Shown: positions 1-10,740, numbered from the stretch's first letter. The stretch: DNA of 64,000 nt from Adiantum capillus-veneris (GCA_014529385.2 CM043950.1:153378445-153442444), one strand, 5' to 3'. Program-made: numbers and translations. Notes: a model not told the origin generated them from the sequence alone.

Positions 1-873
1 ATGATAAACCATTACAATTCTCCCTGTATTGCATGGTTTGTTTACGAGGTATATGAGAGCTTGATGATCGGTAAAAAAATACAAATTTTTTTGCAATGAG
101 ATAATGCCAAAATTTCTTAACATCATATATCATTCGTAGTCCCTCTTGATTCGTAGTGGTGTAATTATTTTCAGCACTATTGAGTTGTCTGCTTGCATAG
201 CATACTAGAAGTTCCATATTTCCCTCTCTTGGCTGAGCCAAAATGCATCCAATAGCAAATTCCAAAGCATCTATATTAACATGAAAGATCTTCTCCCAAT
301 CTAGTGCTATCAATATTGGAGCTGATATGAGTACTTTCTTCAATTTCTCAAATGATTCCTCACACCCAGTCGTCCATTCAAAAATGCTACTATAAGTCTA
401 TAGAGAGGTTGGGTGATGACTTCATACATATGTATAAACCTCTTGTAGTACCCACAGTGTCTCATGAATCATTGTACTTGTTTTGAATTTTGGGGTCTAA
501 GCATTTCTACAATCACCTTGATTTTATAAAGATCAGTTGTTATCCTATTTTTTGAGACAATATGTCCCAAGGTTCTTCCCTGTTTAACCATGAATATGCA
601 TTTTTCCGGGTTAAGATGATTGTACACATAAGTCATCCATGTAAATTTCAAAGAAAATTCTCAAGTACTCCCTAAAGGCATGTATCGTCAATCGCTCGAA
701 TGTTGTTGGGGCATTGGTCAAGCCAAAAGGCATCACCCTATATGCGTAGATACCCCATTCCGTGGACCCTTCTAAGAAGGAGTATGCCCGTTTGCCTGCT
801 ACTTGTATGGTTTGTAAGAGGCAAGGGATAGTTATCTTTTATCATGGCTGCATTAACCTTCTTTACACCCAAA
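1..873 (-). pseudogene. Ty3/gypsy reverse transcriptase-RNase H remnant
   Basis: Read on the minus strand, this is the RT and RNase H part of a gypsy pol. RT motifs come in order: VNAAMIKDNYPLPL near 850-810, VMPFGLTNAP-like sequence near 745-705, and the catalytic YMDD as EIYMDDLCVQSS near 650-625. After a frame change comes LNPEKCIF...LGHIVSKNRI (about 625-520). RNase H then follows toward base 1 (FHVNIDALEFAIG, then CYASRQLNSAENNYTTT). Frameshifts, a deletion right after YMDD and another upstream make it non-functional. Homology ends abruptly near 873, where the gypsy-2 LTR-like sequence begins. The 3' part of pol lies outside the window. Assignment to gypsy is secure; the exact lineage is not. 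Confidence 0.88.
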
Positions 874-1740
874 GAAATCATGAACTAACACAACAATCTA
901 ATGTTCCTAATTCTCATCTTCCAAAAGAGAGAAACCCCAAATGCCTTTTTCCCATAATTTTTGGAGGCACGTACAATTTGGGACTTCTCGACTCTTGGCA
1001 CAATGAGTCTCTAGTTTTGCTTCTTCTAGCAATGAGGAGTGGAGAGTTTCTCGACTAATCAAGACCACTCATCCTTGACTTTCAACATGAGCCAATCTCC
1101 ACTTTCCACCCTCACACTCACACTTTGTTTTGCTTGTTTTATAATTACTACAACATGATTATTCACACACAAAGTTCCTTTTTATGGTTGCCATCACAAG
1201 TTTGTTAATACATCCCTTCAACCATTATCAAATTGGTACCAAGACAATCTTTCCTAGAAGAAAAAAAACATATGTCTCTTCTTCATTATAATATCCAAAC
1301 CTGTTCACTCCTCTTGGCGAGAGTTTATTGCTCCCGGTGTCTTTAGTTTCCCATACAACTAAATTGTCCTACAACCTAGGTACAAATCCGCGGTGACTAA
1401 ATTGCATCCTATGCACAAACCTACAATTATTATCTTGCATTTTGGAAACCAACCCGCAAGATGTGTGCAACCTTATGCATGTCTTTAGCGTTCACTCTGA
1501 TAAGCTTCCCTCCGTGGATATCAAAGGGAGTTTTGTCTATATTAGTATAGGATTTTTGAATGAAGAAGATTCAGTTGTTCTACTATGCAAACAATTCTTT
1601 CATATGAGCAAACAAACTACTTTTCAAGAAATATTTTCCTATTAATACAACTTAGAAAATTAACAAGTTCAATTGATGCGGTTTCAAATTAGGAATGACC
1701 CAATGTTTAGGTAGTTTTTCCCTTCCTATTTACTCATGAT
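874..1740 (-). mobile_element. Distal half of the gypsy-2 3' LTR-like repeat
   Basis: This stretch is collinear with 35,885-36,755; both begin GAAATCATGAACTAACAC. The match resumes across the CACTA element at 25,598 and continues collinearly with 36,770-37,525, so it is one repeat cut in two. One copy lies downstream of the gypsy-2 integrase and the other upstream of its gag, in the same orientation. I therefore infer that the repeat is the long LTR, or LTR plus leader, of that minus-strand chromovirus. No coding capacity is convincing. Confidence 0.65.
1738..1740. other. CACTA target-site duplication, left copy (GAT)
   Basis: GAT precedes CACTACAAGAGG here, and GAT follows CCTCTTGTAGTG at 25,595-25,597. 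The uninterrupted paralogue near 36,757 reads ...TATGATGCAAG..., with a single GAT. Three-base duplications are standard for CACTA elements. Confidence 0.92.
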
Positions 1741-1839
1741 CACTACAAGAGGAAATTCACATAAGCAACGCTCGTAGTGCGATGCTCAAATGTGAAAATC
1801 CACGGCGTCGCTATGAGCATCGCTATCTTTGTTGCATAG
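1741..1839 (+). repeat. CACTA left terminus and subterminal repeats
   Basis: After the CACTACAAGAGG terminus, short degenerate repeats appear (GCAACGCTCGTAGTGCG, GGCGTCGCTATGAGC, ATCGCTAT). They match the array at the right end (25,380-25,560). In this superfamily such repeats bind the accessory transposition protein. The array is interrupted at 1839 by gypsy-1 and continues at 16,961. Confidence 0.85.
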
Positions 1840-2795
1840 TGTTGGACGGGAAGTCTCACACACCCATGAAGTGCATGCAAACACTACCTAGATCAACATA
1901 ATGTCAATCGAGGACACATATGACACGATAGGCACACGGAGGAAATCTCTTTAGCTTGTCAAGCTGAGACCATCCTACACAGACAACACTCTGGAAGGCC
2001 AACTAAACCACAATCCAGATCCTCACTGCTCTCAACTACACCACCTAGCCACATACACACATACGGAAGGTAACTCACCTAATCATGCCAGATTCATACG
2101 AAACTTAAGGAACACCATCCCCTCACTAGGATACACCTGTCCTTAAGCTTCTACACTCAAAACCCTCACTCTAAACCCGTCTGCGGAAAACGCGTAGGAT
2201 GACAGAGCTGAATTTTGAAAGTGCCCGAAACTGAAATTTATGAGTACTTATGCGTAGCTTATGTCGCCACGATTCTATAGACTACTAGCACGCAGAAAAC
2301 AGACATCGTTTGATACACTTACGGCCACAAATAGCTCGTAGATGCATCGGCGTGTGCGCTTCGTCTCGCGTCGATTGCTTGGCGTTGTCGCGTAGCTCTC
2401 CTCGAGCCTACAACAATGGTGCAGTCGGATCTCCAATGTGTTGAGCGAGCGGGGGGTAGCGAGAGGATGAAGCTCACACTCACTCTCTTTCTCTCTCACA
2501 CACAGTAGACGACAGCGCTCAAGTTTGATTATGATAAAAGACCTTTTTACAAAATGACCTAGGTACCTTATATACTAAGGCTACCTTAGGTTTAACCAAA
2601 AATGGGGTTGAATGGGTCAAATGGCTTTGTATTTACAATCTGGAAGTGTCATTGCACCCCGGCTTCTGAAACTAGAATAACTACTCATTACAAATGACGT
2701 TTATAGCCATAATCCACAGCATTTCATAACTCGCAAAAGATAAGACTTTGGTACGAAACTTGAGTTATGTTGTGTTGTTGACCCAGCGGTCAACA
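1840..2795 (-). repeat. Gypsy-1 3' LTR
   Basis: This is the direct copy of 16,000-16,955, same length, about 97% identical. Both contain a minus-strand ORF of 74 codons (2275-2499 and 16,435-16,659), which I regard as incidental. A half-site of the leader palindrome (CGCGTAGGATGACAG) lies near 2191. Confidence 0.95.
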
Positions 2796-2808
2796 TTCCC
2801 CCCTTCCG
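2796..2808 (-). other. Gypsy-1 polypurine tract
   Basis: The minus strand reads GGAAGGGGGGAA immediately before the TG of the 3' LTR. This is the standard position and composition of a plus-strand primer tract. Confidence 0.85.
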
Positions 2809-2865
2809 CATTCATGTCATCCCCGACATGACCTGATTGTCGATGGCGATGTGGTTTTTGTTGTC

Positions 2866-3240
2866 GTTTTGTTGTTGGAAAGAAAGTATAGACTATAGCC
2901 TTTGCAGTAGCTTGTCTTGTTCGTCCAATCCGATGTACATAGTCTTCACATGATTTAGGAAAATCATAATTGATGACGAACCTTATGTCTTTCACATCCA
3001 CGCTCCGAGCTGCAGCATCTGTTTCTGTCATTATAGGTCTACTGCCAGATCTAAATTCAAAAAGAACCCAATGTCGTTTAACTTGACTCTTATCATCATG
3101 GATAGATAAAGCTCCATCCATCATTTGCTCCAGCAAATCTGTGAATTTGGAGTATTTGTGATTCTCAGAAACAACTTCTACAATCTGTAGAATTTGTGAT
3201 CCTCTGATTACACTTATGTCTGCTCTTCTTCATTGGGGAC
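2866..3240 (-). pseudogene. Captured DEAD-box RNA helicase fragment (DBP2/p68-like, C-terminal domain)
   Basis: The minus strand encodes an intron-free piece of helicase domain 2. The order is [14 protein letters not shown], a joint at [16 protein letters not shown], then WVLFEF and [11 protein letters not shown]. It ends with motif V/VI sequence [14 protein letters not shown] and [13 protein letters not shown], then VYTFF. Plant DBP2-type helicases have this order. About 25 residues normally between MDG and ALSIHGDK (the V/IFMDT region) are missing. The fragment lies between the protease tail and the polypurine tract, where pol would be. It reads in the same sense as gag, so it would be part of the genomic RNA. 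It looks like a host transcript fragment captured by the retroelement. Mutations (DVAARG to DAAARS, GRTGRA to GRTRQA) argue against enzyme function. Confidence 0.85.
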
Positions 3241-4715
3241 TTCTTTGTTCTTGAGTTATTTTGTTGTTAGTGTTGTCTGCAGCTTTGTCATTGTAGGCCA
3301 TTCTTCGACTCGCCATTGAGGAGAAGTATGCTATGATCTGAAATTGGTGCTCCAATTCATTTTTCAATTGATTTGAGTAGCATTTCCTTATTGTTGATGT
3401 AGAAGGAATATGTACAAGAGGATGGTGATAGGTGTCTGTAGATTAGGGTCTAAAACCTGGATGACCAAAGGAAAAAAACCCGGTGGGAAAAAAATGCCTT
3501 TGGTATACGCTCTTATTAGAGTTGAGCAGTTGAACGTGAAGTACATGTTCATGAAAGGTGAGTGCTTGGGTGAAACACGGAAAGAGTGCAAGATGCAAGT
3601 GCCAATTATGGGACACTCTATATGCATATGAGAAATTTGTCAACAAAAGCATGCAATGTGAAAGAAGGAGATGATGGGTGTTTCGAGGAATAAATGTAGC
3701 ACATGTGACATCAAAATATGTCTCAATAGCTTCCACCTTTCCAAGAAGGGTTTTCGATGTAGAAGTTTCTCCACTCGTATCTCACAGTGCTCAGTACGTG
3801 AGTGTCTTTTGGACATTCTCCTTCACTTCACCAGACTTAAGTATAGTAGACTTCGACTCTTTTGCTCACCTATACCAGCATGAGCGACACAACTTAAATA
3901 TGCTCAACTCTTCCAGCTTGAGCAGTACCTAGAATAGCTAAGACGCTTAGACCACAGAGAATATTACTTGAAGCTTTGGGACTAACACCTCACTCATTTT
4001 GTGGCTTAGCTCGACTCTGACTTGTATGACTTGTCGGTTGCATGTTGACACTGCTTTGTGACAAGTTCTTAGGCTGTTGTAGTGGCTGTTGAGACATACT
4101 TCGTGAAGTTTCATCGTTTCCCTATACCTTCTTCTCTTTGTAGTGCTCAGGCCTCTCGTCAGTCTTTTCTTCATGTGGATTATGGATTTTTTTATTTTTT
4201 CTTAATAATGAACAAAGAAAATCTTTTAAAAAAACTCAACAAAAGAAAAATCATTCAAATAGAAATCTAAATGCTATGTACACTATACACATGTCCCTAG
4301 GGGCTCATATATGGATTTTGTCCCCATACTCCTCTGTAACACTACTATGAGGGCATATACTCTAAATTTCGTCAAAAAATTATCACAATAAAACGCAAAA
4401 ATTCAATGCATCTCACAAAACATTGCCCTCTAATAGTCATAATGTTAGGTCCGCATTCAGAATGCCTCCCCCCTTCCTATTTGGAATTATCCTTTACGAC
4501 AGGGTATCGCAAAGGGTATGTGTTGTGCTTGGGCAATTAAAAGTTGTGCCTATGCAGGCCTTTTAATGTAGCCCTATTATGCATACACAGTCGTGCAAGA
4601 TGTGGGTATAAGCAATTTGCTTATTGGCATTTGTTGGCGAGGCTTCCTATTCTAAGCAATGTAATGGTCTTTGAAGCTCCTGTATCGTTGCTTGATTGAA
4701 GTGACTTGCTCTCTT
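3241..4715 (-). other. Non-coding or unrecognised gypsy-1 interior
   Basis: No protein domain is recognisable on either strand. Several 60-100-codon ORFs overlap one another around 3400-3930 with no preferred frame, so I do not call them. This may be further captured host sequence, since it adjoins the helicase fragment. Confidence 0.5.
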
Positions 4716-6493
4716 CTAACTATACTGTAATCGTAGGAAGAATTGTAAGAATTCAAGCGGCGATGCACTGACATCAGTTTTGTTGTTCTTCTTTGGGACC
4801 CATTTCTTTGCGATTATTGGTTGTTTTGTTGCCGGCTCTCGTTTGGGAACCCATACTTTCCCGTGCTTCGTTTGTGTTTGAAGAGACTTCTTTGGGATCC
4901 ACCTTTTTGTTGTGTGAGTCGACAGTGGTCTTTGCTTTGGCCCTTGTACGCTTGGTTGGTGACGGGATTCAGGCTTTGAAAGTTGATACTGTGGTTGTTT
5001 TGGAATCCAAATGAGTTCCTGACTTTTTTGTGCTTGAATCAACTTCTTTGGAGCCCAAACCTGAGTTGTGAAAGTTGCGACTTTGTGATATTCTTACCCA
5101 TTCATGCACTCTTTCCTTTTTTTTGTTTTGGTGTTGGATCTTGTGATTTGTCATTAGAGATCTTTGTCTTCTTGATCCATATTTGTTTTTGGCCAATCTG
5201 GCTTTTTAGTATCCAGATTTGTCGAGCTTTTTGGCTTTGACTTGTTGTCCTGTTCTTTTGACCTGTCATGGTTGTTGCTGAAGGGGTTGGTGATAGTGAT
5301 GGCCTGAGTTGATGATAGGGGATGTCGTAAGATTCATCACTATCGCTACTATTCTCAGCAAGGTTGACTTCTTGTACTTTCCCTTGATTTTTTGGCTGGT
5401 AGTGGAAAATTACTATCTGTTTGCTCATGGGTGGTAGTTTCTTGGAGGACTTTTCTAGCCCATTGATTAGAGCATTGTTAGCTCGTTGCTCTGGTCGTAT
5501 TCCTCCTAGCTGATTCTTTGCATCCTTATTAGGAGCCATGTATGAGGATGATTGTGGTGACTGTGTCTTCACGGAGGACTTTGGAATCCACTTTTGATGC
5601 ACTTTATTCGTGTAGCGATGACATTGATTCCCGGGTCGTTGATCTTCTTGAAGCTCGAAGTGTTCTACAGAGTCATAGAACTCATCCTCTTCTTCATCTT
5701 TTGATTCTCCACATTTCTTTGTTTGCTCCTTATTTCGAGAGCTTGTTGATGTCTGGATTTCTTCGTTTTCCTGGATTACACTCACTGCAAAATAAGGAAC
5801 GACATCATAGCCATTTTCATCACAAAACTTTGTTGTGGGAGCATCCTCCACGACGCACACGTCCAGAGTAGCCAAAATGTGTTCCCATCCAAAAGGCTCT
5901 AACTCTTCTTCAGGAAATGGTTCTGGGATATAGTCCTTATCCTCTATAACCCGCTCTAGGATACATTCCTCACGTTTCAAGCTACCACATTGTGAAGCTC
6001 CACACATCCACAGTTCTTTAGGCTTACCTAACCAAGCTGGAAGTTCTGATCCTGCTACTGTGGCGGAATCAAACTCCTCAACTGGTGTTCTCGTCACATC
6101 CATGTAGCTATGGTCCCTCAAGTTTATCTTTGTTATGGTTTCCATATGTCTCAGGTATATATGGTCATAACCCCAATCTTGGACCATTTTCAATTGTCGC
6201 ATGAATGGTCTTCCTAGAATGATTTCATAGTTGTTCTTCTTGCCAAAGTCGACAACAGCAAAAGTGTGTTCATATTCAATGCCACAAGAAGTAACAATTA
6301 CTTTTTCTAGCAGTCCTAGGGGCTTTTCCTTGTGTCCGTCTGCAAGCTGCAGGGTCATTCGTGTGGATCTCAAGGCAGGTTTTCCCCCATTTTTTCCAAA
6401 CCTCTTTGGTTGCAATGGCCACACCAGCTCTACTTTCAAGGATTGCCATGGTTTGTACACCATTGAATTCCACAGGAAGGGTGGTGTTTCCAT
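4716..6493 (-). pseudogene. Gypsy-1 aspartic protease with tryptophan-rich repeat tail
   Basis: The protein starts with a retropepsin-like domain. In one frame (6473-6276) the active site reads AILESRAG where DSGAG is expected. After a frameshift the rest of the fold continues in the 6493-5102 ORF, with TFAVVDFG and the flap-distal IILGRPFMRQLKMVQDWG. A long acidic, low-complexity region follows. After further frame changes comes a tail with repeated W-[IV]-P-K motifs (WIPKSS, WILKSQ, WAPKKL, WIPKQP, WIPKKS, WVPKRE, WVPKKN), ending near 4716. In a complete gypsy pol, RT would follow; here it does not. The lost catalytic Asp and the frameshifts mean no active protease from this copy. The function of the W-P-K tail is unknown. 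Confidence 0.8.
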
Positions 6494-6534
6494 CTTCTCC
6501 CTCGTAATACTCGCCTACCTTGTTTAATGGAATT

Positions 6535-7213
6535 TCAAGGTAGGCGAGTATTTAGTTGAGGCATTTCAAGCTCTTTGATGCCTTCCTCGATTTGAGTCAT
6601 TGGGATTTTTACACCAAATTTCTCTAGACATTTACCCACATTAGCCCACATGTTTTGTCTTATTCTGAGCAACTTGGCTAACACTATTGTACAGGTGACT
6701 GGGGTAGATAGAATATCTACTAGCCCCTTTGAATTGATGGCCTTGTTGGGAGACAGTCTCTGTGATGGGACTGCAACCACATCTGACTTGGTCTCGTACT
6801 CTCCCATGTAGGACGGTAGTGTTCTTAGCGAATGGGGTTGACTATCCATAGATTGTACAGATCCTTTGTCGCCCCAACCCGATCTCACGTCTAGATTCAT
6901 TTGAGATCCAGTCTCAAATTCATCTATTGGTGGTAGAAACACTCCTCGTCCATCACTAGTCTTGTCTACTCGTCTTCTTAGGTCATCAGATTCATTGGCC
7001 TCTCTGACTTGTTTCCACAATTCGTCAAGACCATCTATCTCTTTACAATCCTCAGGTATAGCTTGGTGAAATCCCTCAGATGAGTTATCCGTGGTATTCA
7101 GTACTATCCTTGGTTCTATTGCTGGGTCTTTGAGGTTTGGTCTGTGCTTATGACTAGAATCTGGCTCTTTTAGTTCCTGGTTTGGTGGGATTACTTGTGT
7201 TGGCATGACGCGG
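6535..7213 (-). CDS. Gypsy-1 gag-protease linker, N-terminal pol segment
   Basis: An open minus-strand frame runs from the junction with the inserted LTR element (7213) to a stop at 6535. The sequence is hydrophilic (KQVREANESDDLRRRVDK, FLPPIDEFETGSQM) and ends just upstream of the protease. The nominal start at 7248 lies within the inserted LTR, so the true upstream part is in the gag block beyond 11,100. I recognise no domain; position alone makes it the gag-pol linker. Confidence 0.6.
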
Positions 7214-7635
7214 TGTCGTGCTGTGACACGTACATAGTGGGAACGCATGCTACAAGATCTATCTTGTATTTTTTTAGATACATAATTATATTTCCTATAG
7301 TGTACATATGCATATTTAAGTATAATAATAAGCCTTCTATCTCATCCTATTATTTTTCTCAAGGGTAACATATCCTTACTTTACCATCAAAAAATACTAT
7401 GGGAAAAGCATCAATAGCTCCGCCTCTTTAACTTGGGGCAAAAAGCATTGATTCTTTATTTCTTCTATTTTATTATCATCTCACACCCTAGCTAGATCCT
7501 ATATCTAGGGTAAACTCCAATATATATATATATTCTATGTATTTTTTATACTTTTCTTATATTTCTTTTTAAATAGCTACTAGGAGAGAATCAAATCCTA
7601 GCTAGTGGGACACTAGGTGGCATGATTTCAAAGAT
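7214..7635 (+). repeat. 5' LTR of the integrase-only element
   Basis: This is the direct repeat of 9074-9493. It starts TGTCGTGCTG; the last shared bases are CAAAGAT. It is AT-rich and contains a TA run near 7530. Confidence 0.75.
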
Positions 7636-9015
7636 TGGCTTTCTATTGGAAGGTACTTGAGTACTCTAACAAAACAGGATGATTGGTCTGAACAAGAATT
7701 CAAGAGGATACGCAGGAAAGCATATGGGTACTTTTTAAGGGATGGTTACTTGTGGAAGCATCCTAAGCAAAAGGGTGCTACACCACAACGGGTTACATGT
7801 AAACAAGAGACTCAAGTAAAGCTCATGCAAGAGTTTCATGAGAGTCTATGGGCTGGACACAGGGGTGTGTGGGCAACCTTCTCCAAGTTGAAAGAAAAAT
7901 ACTGGTGGAAGGGTACGTATAAAGATGTATCTCAGTTTGTAGAGTCATGTGTAACTTGTCAAATGTATTCAAATGTTCGACATCGTGATGGATTGCACCC
8001 TACATATCCACTAGCCATGCACTATAAATGGGTTGTGGATCTAGTCACGATGCCTTTAGGACTCTGGCATATGAGATACTTGGTTCTTGCACGAGAGGAC
8101 CTAACTAACCAGGTTCAAGGAAGAGCATTAAGAGCTAAGACCACAGAAGCTGTGTGCAAATTCCTTCTTGATGAGGTGATTTGCCGTTATGGTTGTGTGG
8201 GAAAAATCACTGCAGATCGAGGTGAACTGGATGCCGAAGAAGCAAGGGAGTTCTTTTCTAGATTAGGGATCAAGCTTTCTCTTACTACAGCTTACAACCC
8301 TGAAGGCAATGGAAAGAGTGAAAGAGGGCATCCTCCTATCATCAAAGCTTTGGCCAAGGCTTGCGAAGGAAGAGTTGGTGAGTGGCCAAAATTGTTACCA
8401 TATGCTTTATGGGCTGATCGTACAACACATAGCTCAGTAACTGGCTACATGCCTGCGGAGCTAATGCATGGTCAAAAGCCAGTGATGCCGATTGACGATA
8501 CAATTCCCACATGGAATGTACTACCTTGGCAAGAGGGGCTTAGTAGGAAAGATCTCCTTGCACTACGTATAAGGCAACTAGAGAGAAGACCTGGAGACAT
8601 TGAAGCTGCAAAAGAACGACTCAAAAATGCAAGGTTGAAAAACAAGGACTATTTTGATAAGCGACATCGACTCAGGAGCAAAGCAATTGACAAAGGTGAC
8701 TGGGTTTTAGTGTATGATAGTAGCCTTGATAACCAGCACACAGTCATGCGTAAGTTCTCAAAAAGATGGTTTGGACCGTATGTTGTAAAGCATGTGCATG
8801 AAAATGCTACTTACAGCTTGTCTGAACTAGATGGTATAGAAGTAAAGATTCCCATTGCAGGAAAAAGGATTAAAATGTTTAAGAGAAGAGGAGACAATGA
8901 TCTAGAAGATATGGATGAGGAGGAAGAGAAAAACACAGGTGAAGATCAAAGTGAACATGAAGCTCTGGAATCATCCAGTGAAGAAGAAAACAAGGAAGAT
9001 GTACAAGAGGTCTAA
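7636..9015 (+). CDS. Full-length Ty3/gypsy-type integrase
   Basis: One uninterrupted frame of over 450 codons covers the whole integrase. The zinc domain is H-x6-H (HESLWAGH) with C-x2-C (CVTC) about 35 residues later. The RNase-H-fold core keeps all three acidic residues: Asp in WVVDLVTMP, Asp in ITADRGE and Glu in NGKSERGH. The C-terminal domain includes KGDWVLVYD, FGPYVV and KRIKMFKRR, then an acidic tail (DMDEEEE). There is no ATG near the N terminus; the frame is open back into the LTR (first TTG at 7657), so a fused or spliced start is likely. An intact long frame and conserved catalytic triad in an otherwise decayed region are notable. It runs antisense to the gag and protease of gypsy-1. 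Confidence 0.9.
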   Translation, partial: WLSIGRYLSTLTKQDDWSEQEFKRIRRKAYGYFLRDGYLWKHPKQKGATPQRVTCKQETQVKLMQEFHESLWAGHRGVWATFSKLKEKYWWKGTYKDVSQFVESCVTCQMYSNVRHRDGLHPTYPLAMHYKWVVDLVTMPLGLWHMRYLVLAREDLTNQVQGRALRAKTTEAVCKFLLDEVICRYGCVGKITADRGELDAEEAREFFSRLGIKLSLTTAYNPEGNGKSERGHPPIIKALAKACEGRVGEWPKLLPYALWADRTTHSSVTGYMPAELMHGQKPVMPIDDTIPTWNVLPWQEGLSRKDLLALRIRQLERRPGDIEAAKERLKNARLKNKDYFDKRHRLRSKAIDKGDWVLVYDSSLDNQHTVMRKFSKRWFGPYVVKHVHENATYSLSELDGIEVKIPIAGKRIKMFKRRGDNDLEDMDEEEEKNTGEDQSEHEALESSSEEENKEDVQEV

Positions 9016-9059
9016 TCTTACAAAGAGACAATGTGGCACATACCGGAGGATGTGCAGGT

Positions 9060-9073
9060 TTAGAGGGGGTGGA
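9060..9073 (+). other. Polypurine tract of the integrase-only element
   Basis: TAGAGGGGGTGGA directly precedes the TGTCG start of the right LTR. Confidence 0.75.
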
Positions 9074-9493
9074 TGTCGTGCTGTGACACGTACATAGTGG
9101 GAACGCATGCTACAAGATCTATCTTGTATTTTTTTAGATACATAATTATATTTCCTATAGTGTACATATGTATATTTAAGTATAATAATAAGCCTTCTAT
9201 CTCATCCTATTATTTTCCTCAAGGGTAACATATCCTTACTTTACCATCAGAAAATACTATGGGAAAAGCATCAATAGCTCCGCCTCTTTAACTTGGGGCA
9301 AAAAGCATTGATTCTTTATTTCTACTATTTCATTATCATCTCACACCCTAGCTAGATCCTATATCTAGGGTAAACTCAACTATATATATATTCTATGTAT
9401 TTTTTATACTTTTCTTATATTTCTTTTTAAATAGCTACTAGGAGAGAATCAAATCCTAGCTAGTGGAACACTAGGTGGCATGATTTCAAAGAT
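9074..9493 (+). repeat. 3' LTR of the integrase-only element
   Basis: This is the direct repeat of 7214-7635, with only scattered substitutions and one short indel in the TA run. After CAAAGAT the sequence diverges completely from the internal region. Confidence 0.75.
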
Positions 9494-9902
9494 ACACTTA
9501 TTTTAATGCATTATTGCAAGCATGATTACAAAACTTTGTCAAGGAGCAATGTCATGCTTTCATATGGCATGAGGTGTCCTTTGGAATTAAATGAAAGTCT
9601 AGGCTAAGGAGACCACATGAAGACTTTTGCTGCCATAAATGGACCCTATTTTGATGAATTTTTTACACAAGGTTCCAATCCGAATTAGAAAACGATTTTA
9701 AAATGAAAATCGTAGCTAATGAGATGAAGTTTTTGCCCATATTTTTACTTTTTTATTTGGAGCCACGGTTGAGGAGATATGATCAAAATACTGGACCCCA
9801 GTCTGCCCACATCATGCAGGGGCAGCTCATTTCCAAATTTTCCAATTCCTGTTCACACTGGCTCCTCTCTTCTTGTGTAAACCCTTGGGGGTTCCCTTCA
9901 CC

Positions 9903-9910
9903 TATAAAAG
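9903..9910 (+). promoter_or_regulatory. TATA-box-like element
   Basis: TATAAAAG in the context CACCTATAAAAGGGGACC, with a C/T-rich tract (CTCTTCTTCC) about 10 bp downstream. It resembles a plant LTR core promoter; no transcript evidence is available. Confidence 0.45.
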
Positions 9911-10247
9911 GGGACCTCTTCTTCCTTGGAAGGAACTCAAGCATTCAAGCCATTGATGAGAGGAATTCTTGAGGGAGTGAGTAGTAATGCCTAATTGTAC
10001 TTAGCCATTAACATAAGCCCAAGCCTACCCTTTCTCCTAGAGGGAGACTAGCCATTCTTGCAACAAGCTAACCTTGGAAGATCAACTCTAATCAAAGAAG
10101 GTCTTGCACTTGGTGTATCAATCAAAGTGGAATTATCCACTCTTCTTCTCTCTCCATCAATAATGGTGCCAAAGGGTTTGTCAAGTAAGATGTGTTTTAC
10201 ATTGATGTTTTCTTGATTTCTTGTTGTTTTCTTTTTCATCTCTAATC

Positions 10248-10250
<3 letters not shown>

Positions 10251-10323
<73 letters not shown>
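10251..10323. repeat. TA dinucleotide microsatellite
   Basis: About 35 uninterrupted TA units. Confidence 0.97.
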
Positions 10324-10325
<2 letters not shown>

Positions 10326-10521
10326 AATATTATCTCCTTGACCAAATCTATCTCTCTCACTCTTAGTAATTCATCCTCTCTACAAATTTTAGGTTCTCTT
10401 TGCTACAGGTACATCTCTCCTCGCAGTATCCTTATTGTCTACGGGCAAGAATAGGGCTTGGGAGGGAAAATTCTCATCTCTTCACTTCTCTCATATCTAC
10501 ATTTCTCACATACTATCCTAG

Positions 10522-10740
10522 ATGAATAACCCACATGATGATCATTTCTATCGCTTTCACTCTGTACAATCTATTAGAATTAATGTATGGATTAGCCGTA
10601 AAATACACTTTCAACAACGTATAGTGTTTCTCTTTGGCCCTAAAAGGCTCAATGAAATACTTCTATCACCAGATCCCATCATACTACCTCTCATAGACTA
10701 TAATTTTTCTTTTGATGTAAGCGTAGTTATCTTGCTATGA
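10522..10740 (+). CDS. Small unknown ORF, first of a tandem paralogous pair
   Basis: This ORF of 72 codons is unlike any family I know. Its last 61 residues align without gaps to the last 61 of the next ORF, with 24 identities by my count. Conserved points include LFG..RLN, P.ILP.I.Y and a DV near the C terminus. Its stop overlaps the next ATG as ATGA. Protein-level similarity exceeds what the nucleotide alignment suggests, which hints at past selection. Ungapped similarity and an ATGA overlap could also result from an old tandem duplication within a repeat. Confidence 0.4.
   Translation: MNNPHDDHFYRFHSVQSIRINVWISRKIHFQQRIVFLFGPKRLNEILLSPDPIILPLIDYNFSFDVSVVILL

Larger units (their letters stand above)
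7214..9493 (+). mobile_element. Integrase-only LTR element, antisense within gypsy-1
   Basis: Two near-identical direct repeats of about 420 bp (7214-7635 and 9074-9493) start TGTCGTGCTGTGACACG. They enclose 1.4 kb that codes only for an integrase. A purine tract (AGAGGGGGTGGA) precedes the right copy, as expected for a 3' LTR on the plus strand. The repeats stay identical through ...GGTGGCATGATTTCAAAGAT, beyond any obvious CA terminus, so the exact 3' boundary is uncertain. I found no target duplication and no clear tRNA primer site. It may be a deletion derivative of a larger gypsy element or a minimal non-autonomous element. Confidence 0.75.

Noticed and set aside
762-1058. 98-codon plus-strand ORF
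   Set aside because: Antisense across the RT remnant and the LTR junction; no domain.
2275-2499. 74-codon ORF present in both gypsy-1 LTRs
   Set aside because: Conserved only because the LTRs are duplicates; no domain, and it overlaps the promoter region of the LTR.
3410-3932. Overlapping plus-strand ORFs with MTKGKKPGGKKMP
   Set aside because: Several frames overlap without codon bias or recognisable domain; left as unassigned gypsy-1 interior.
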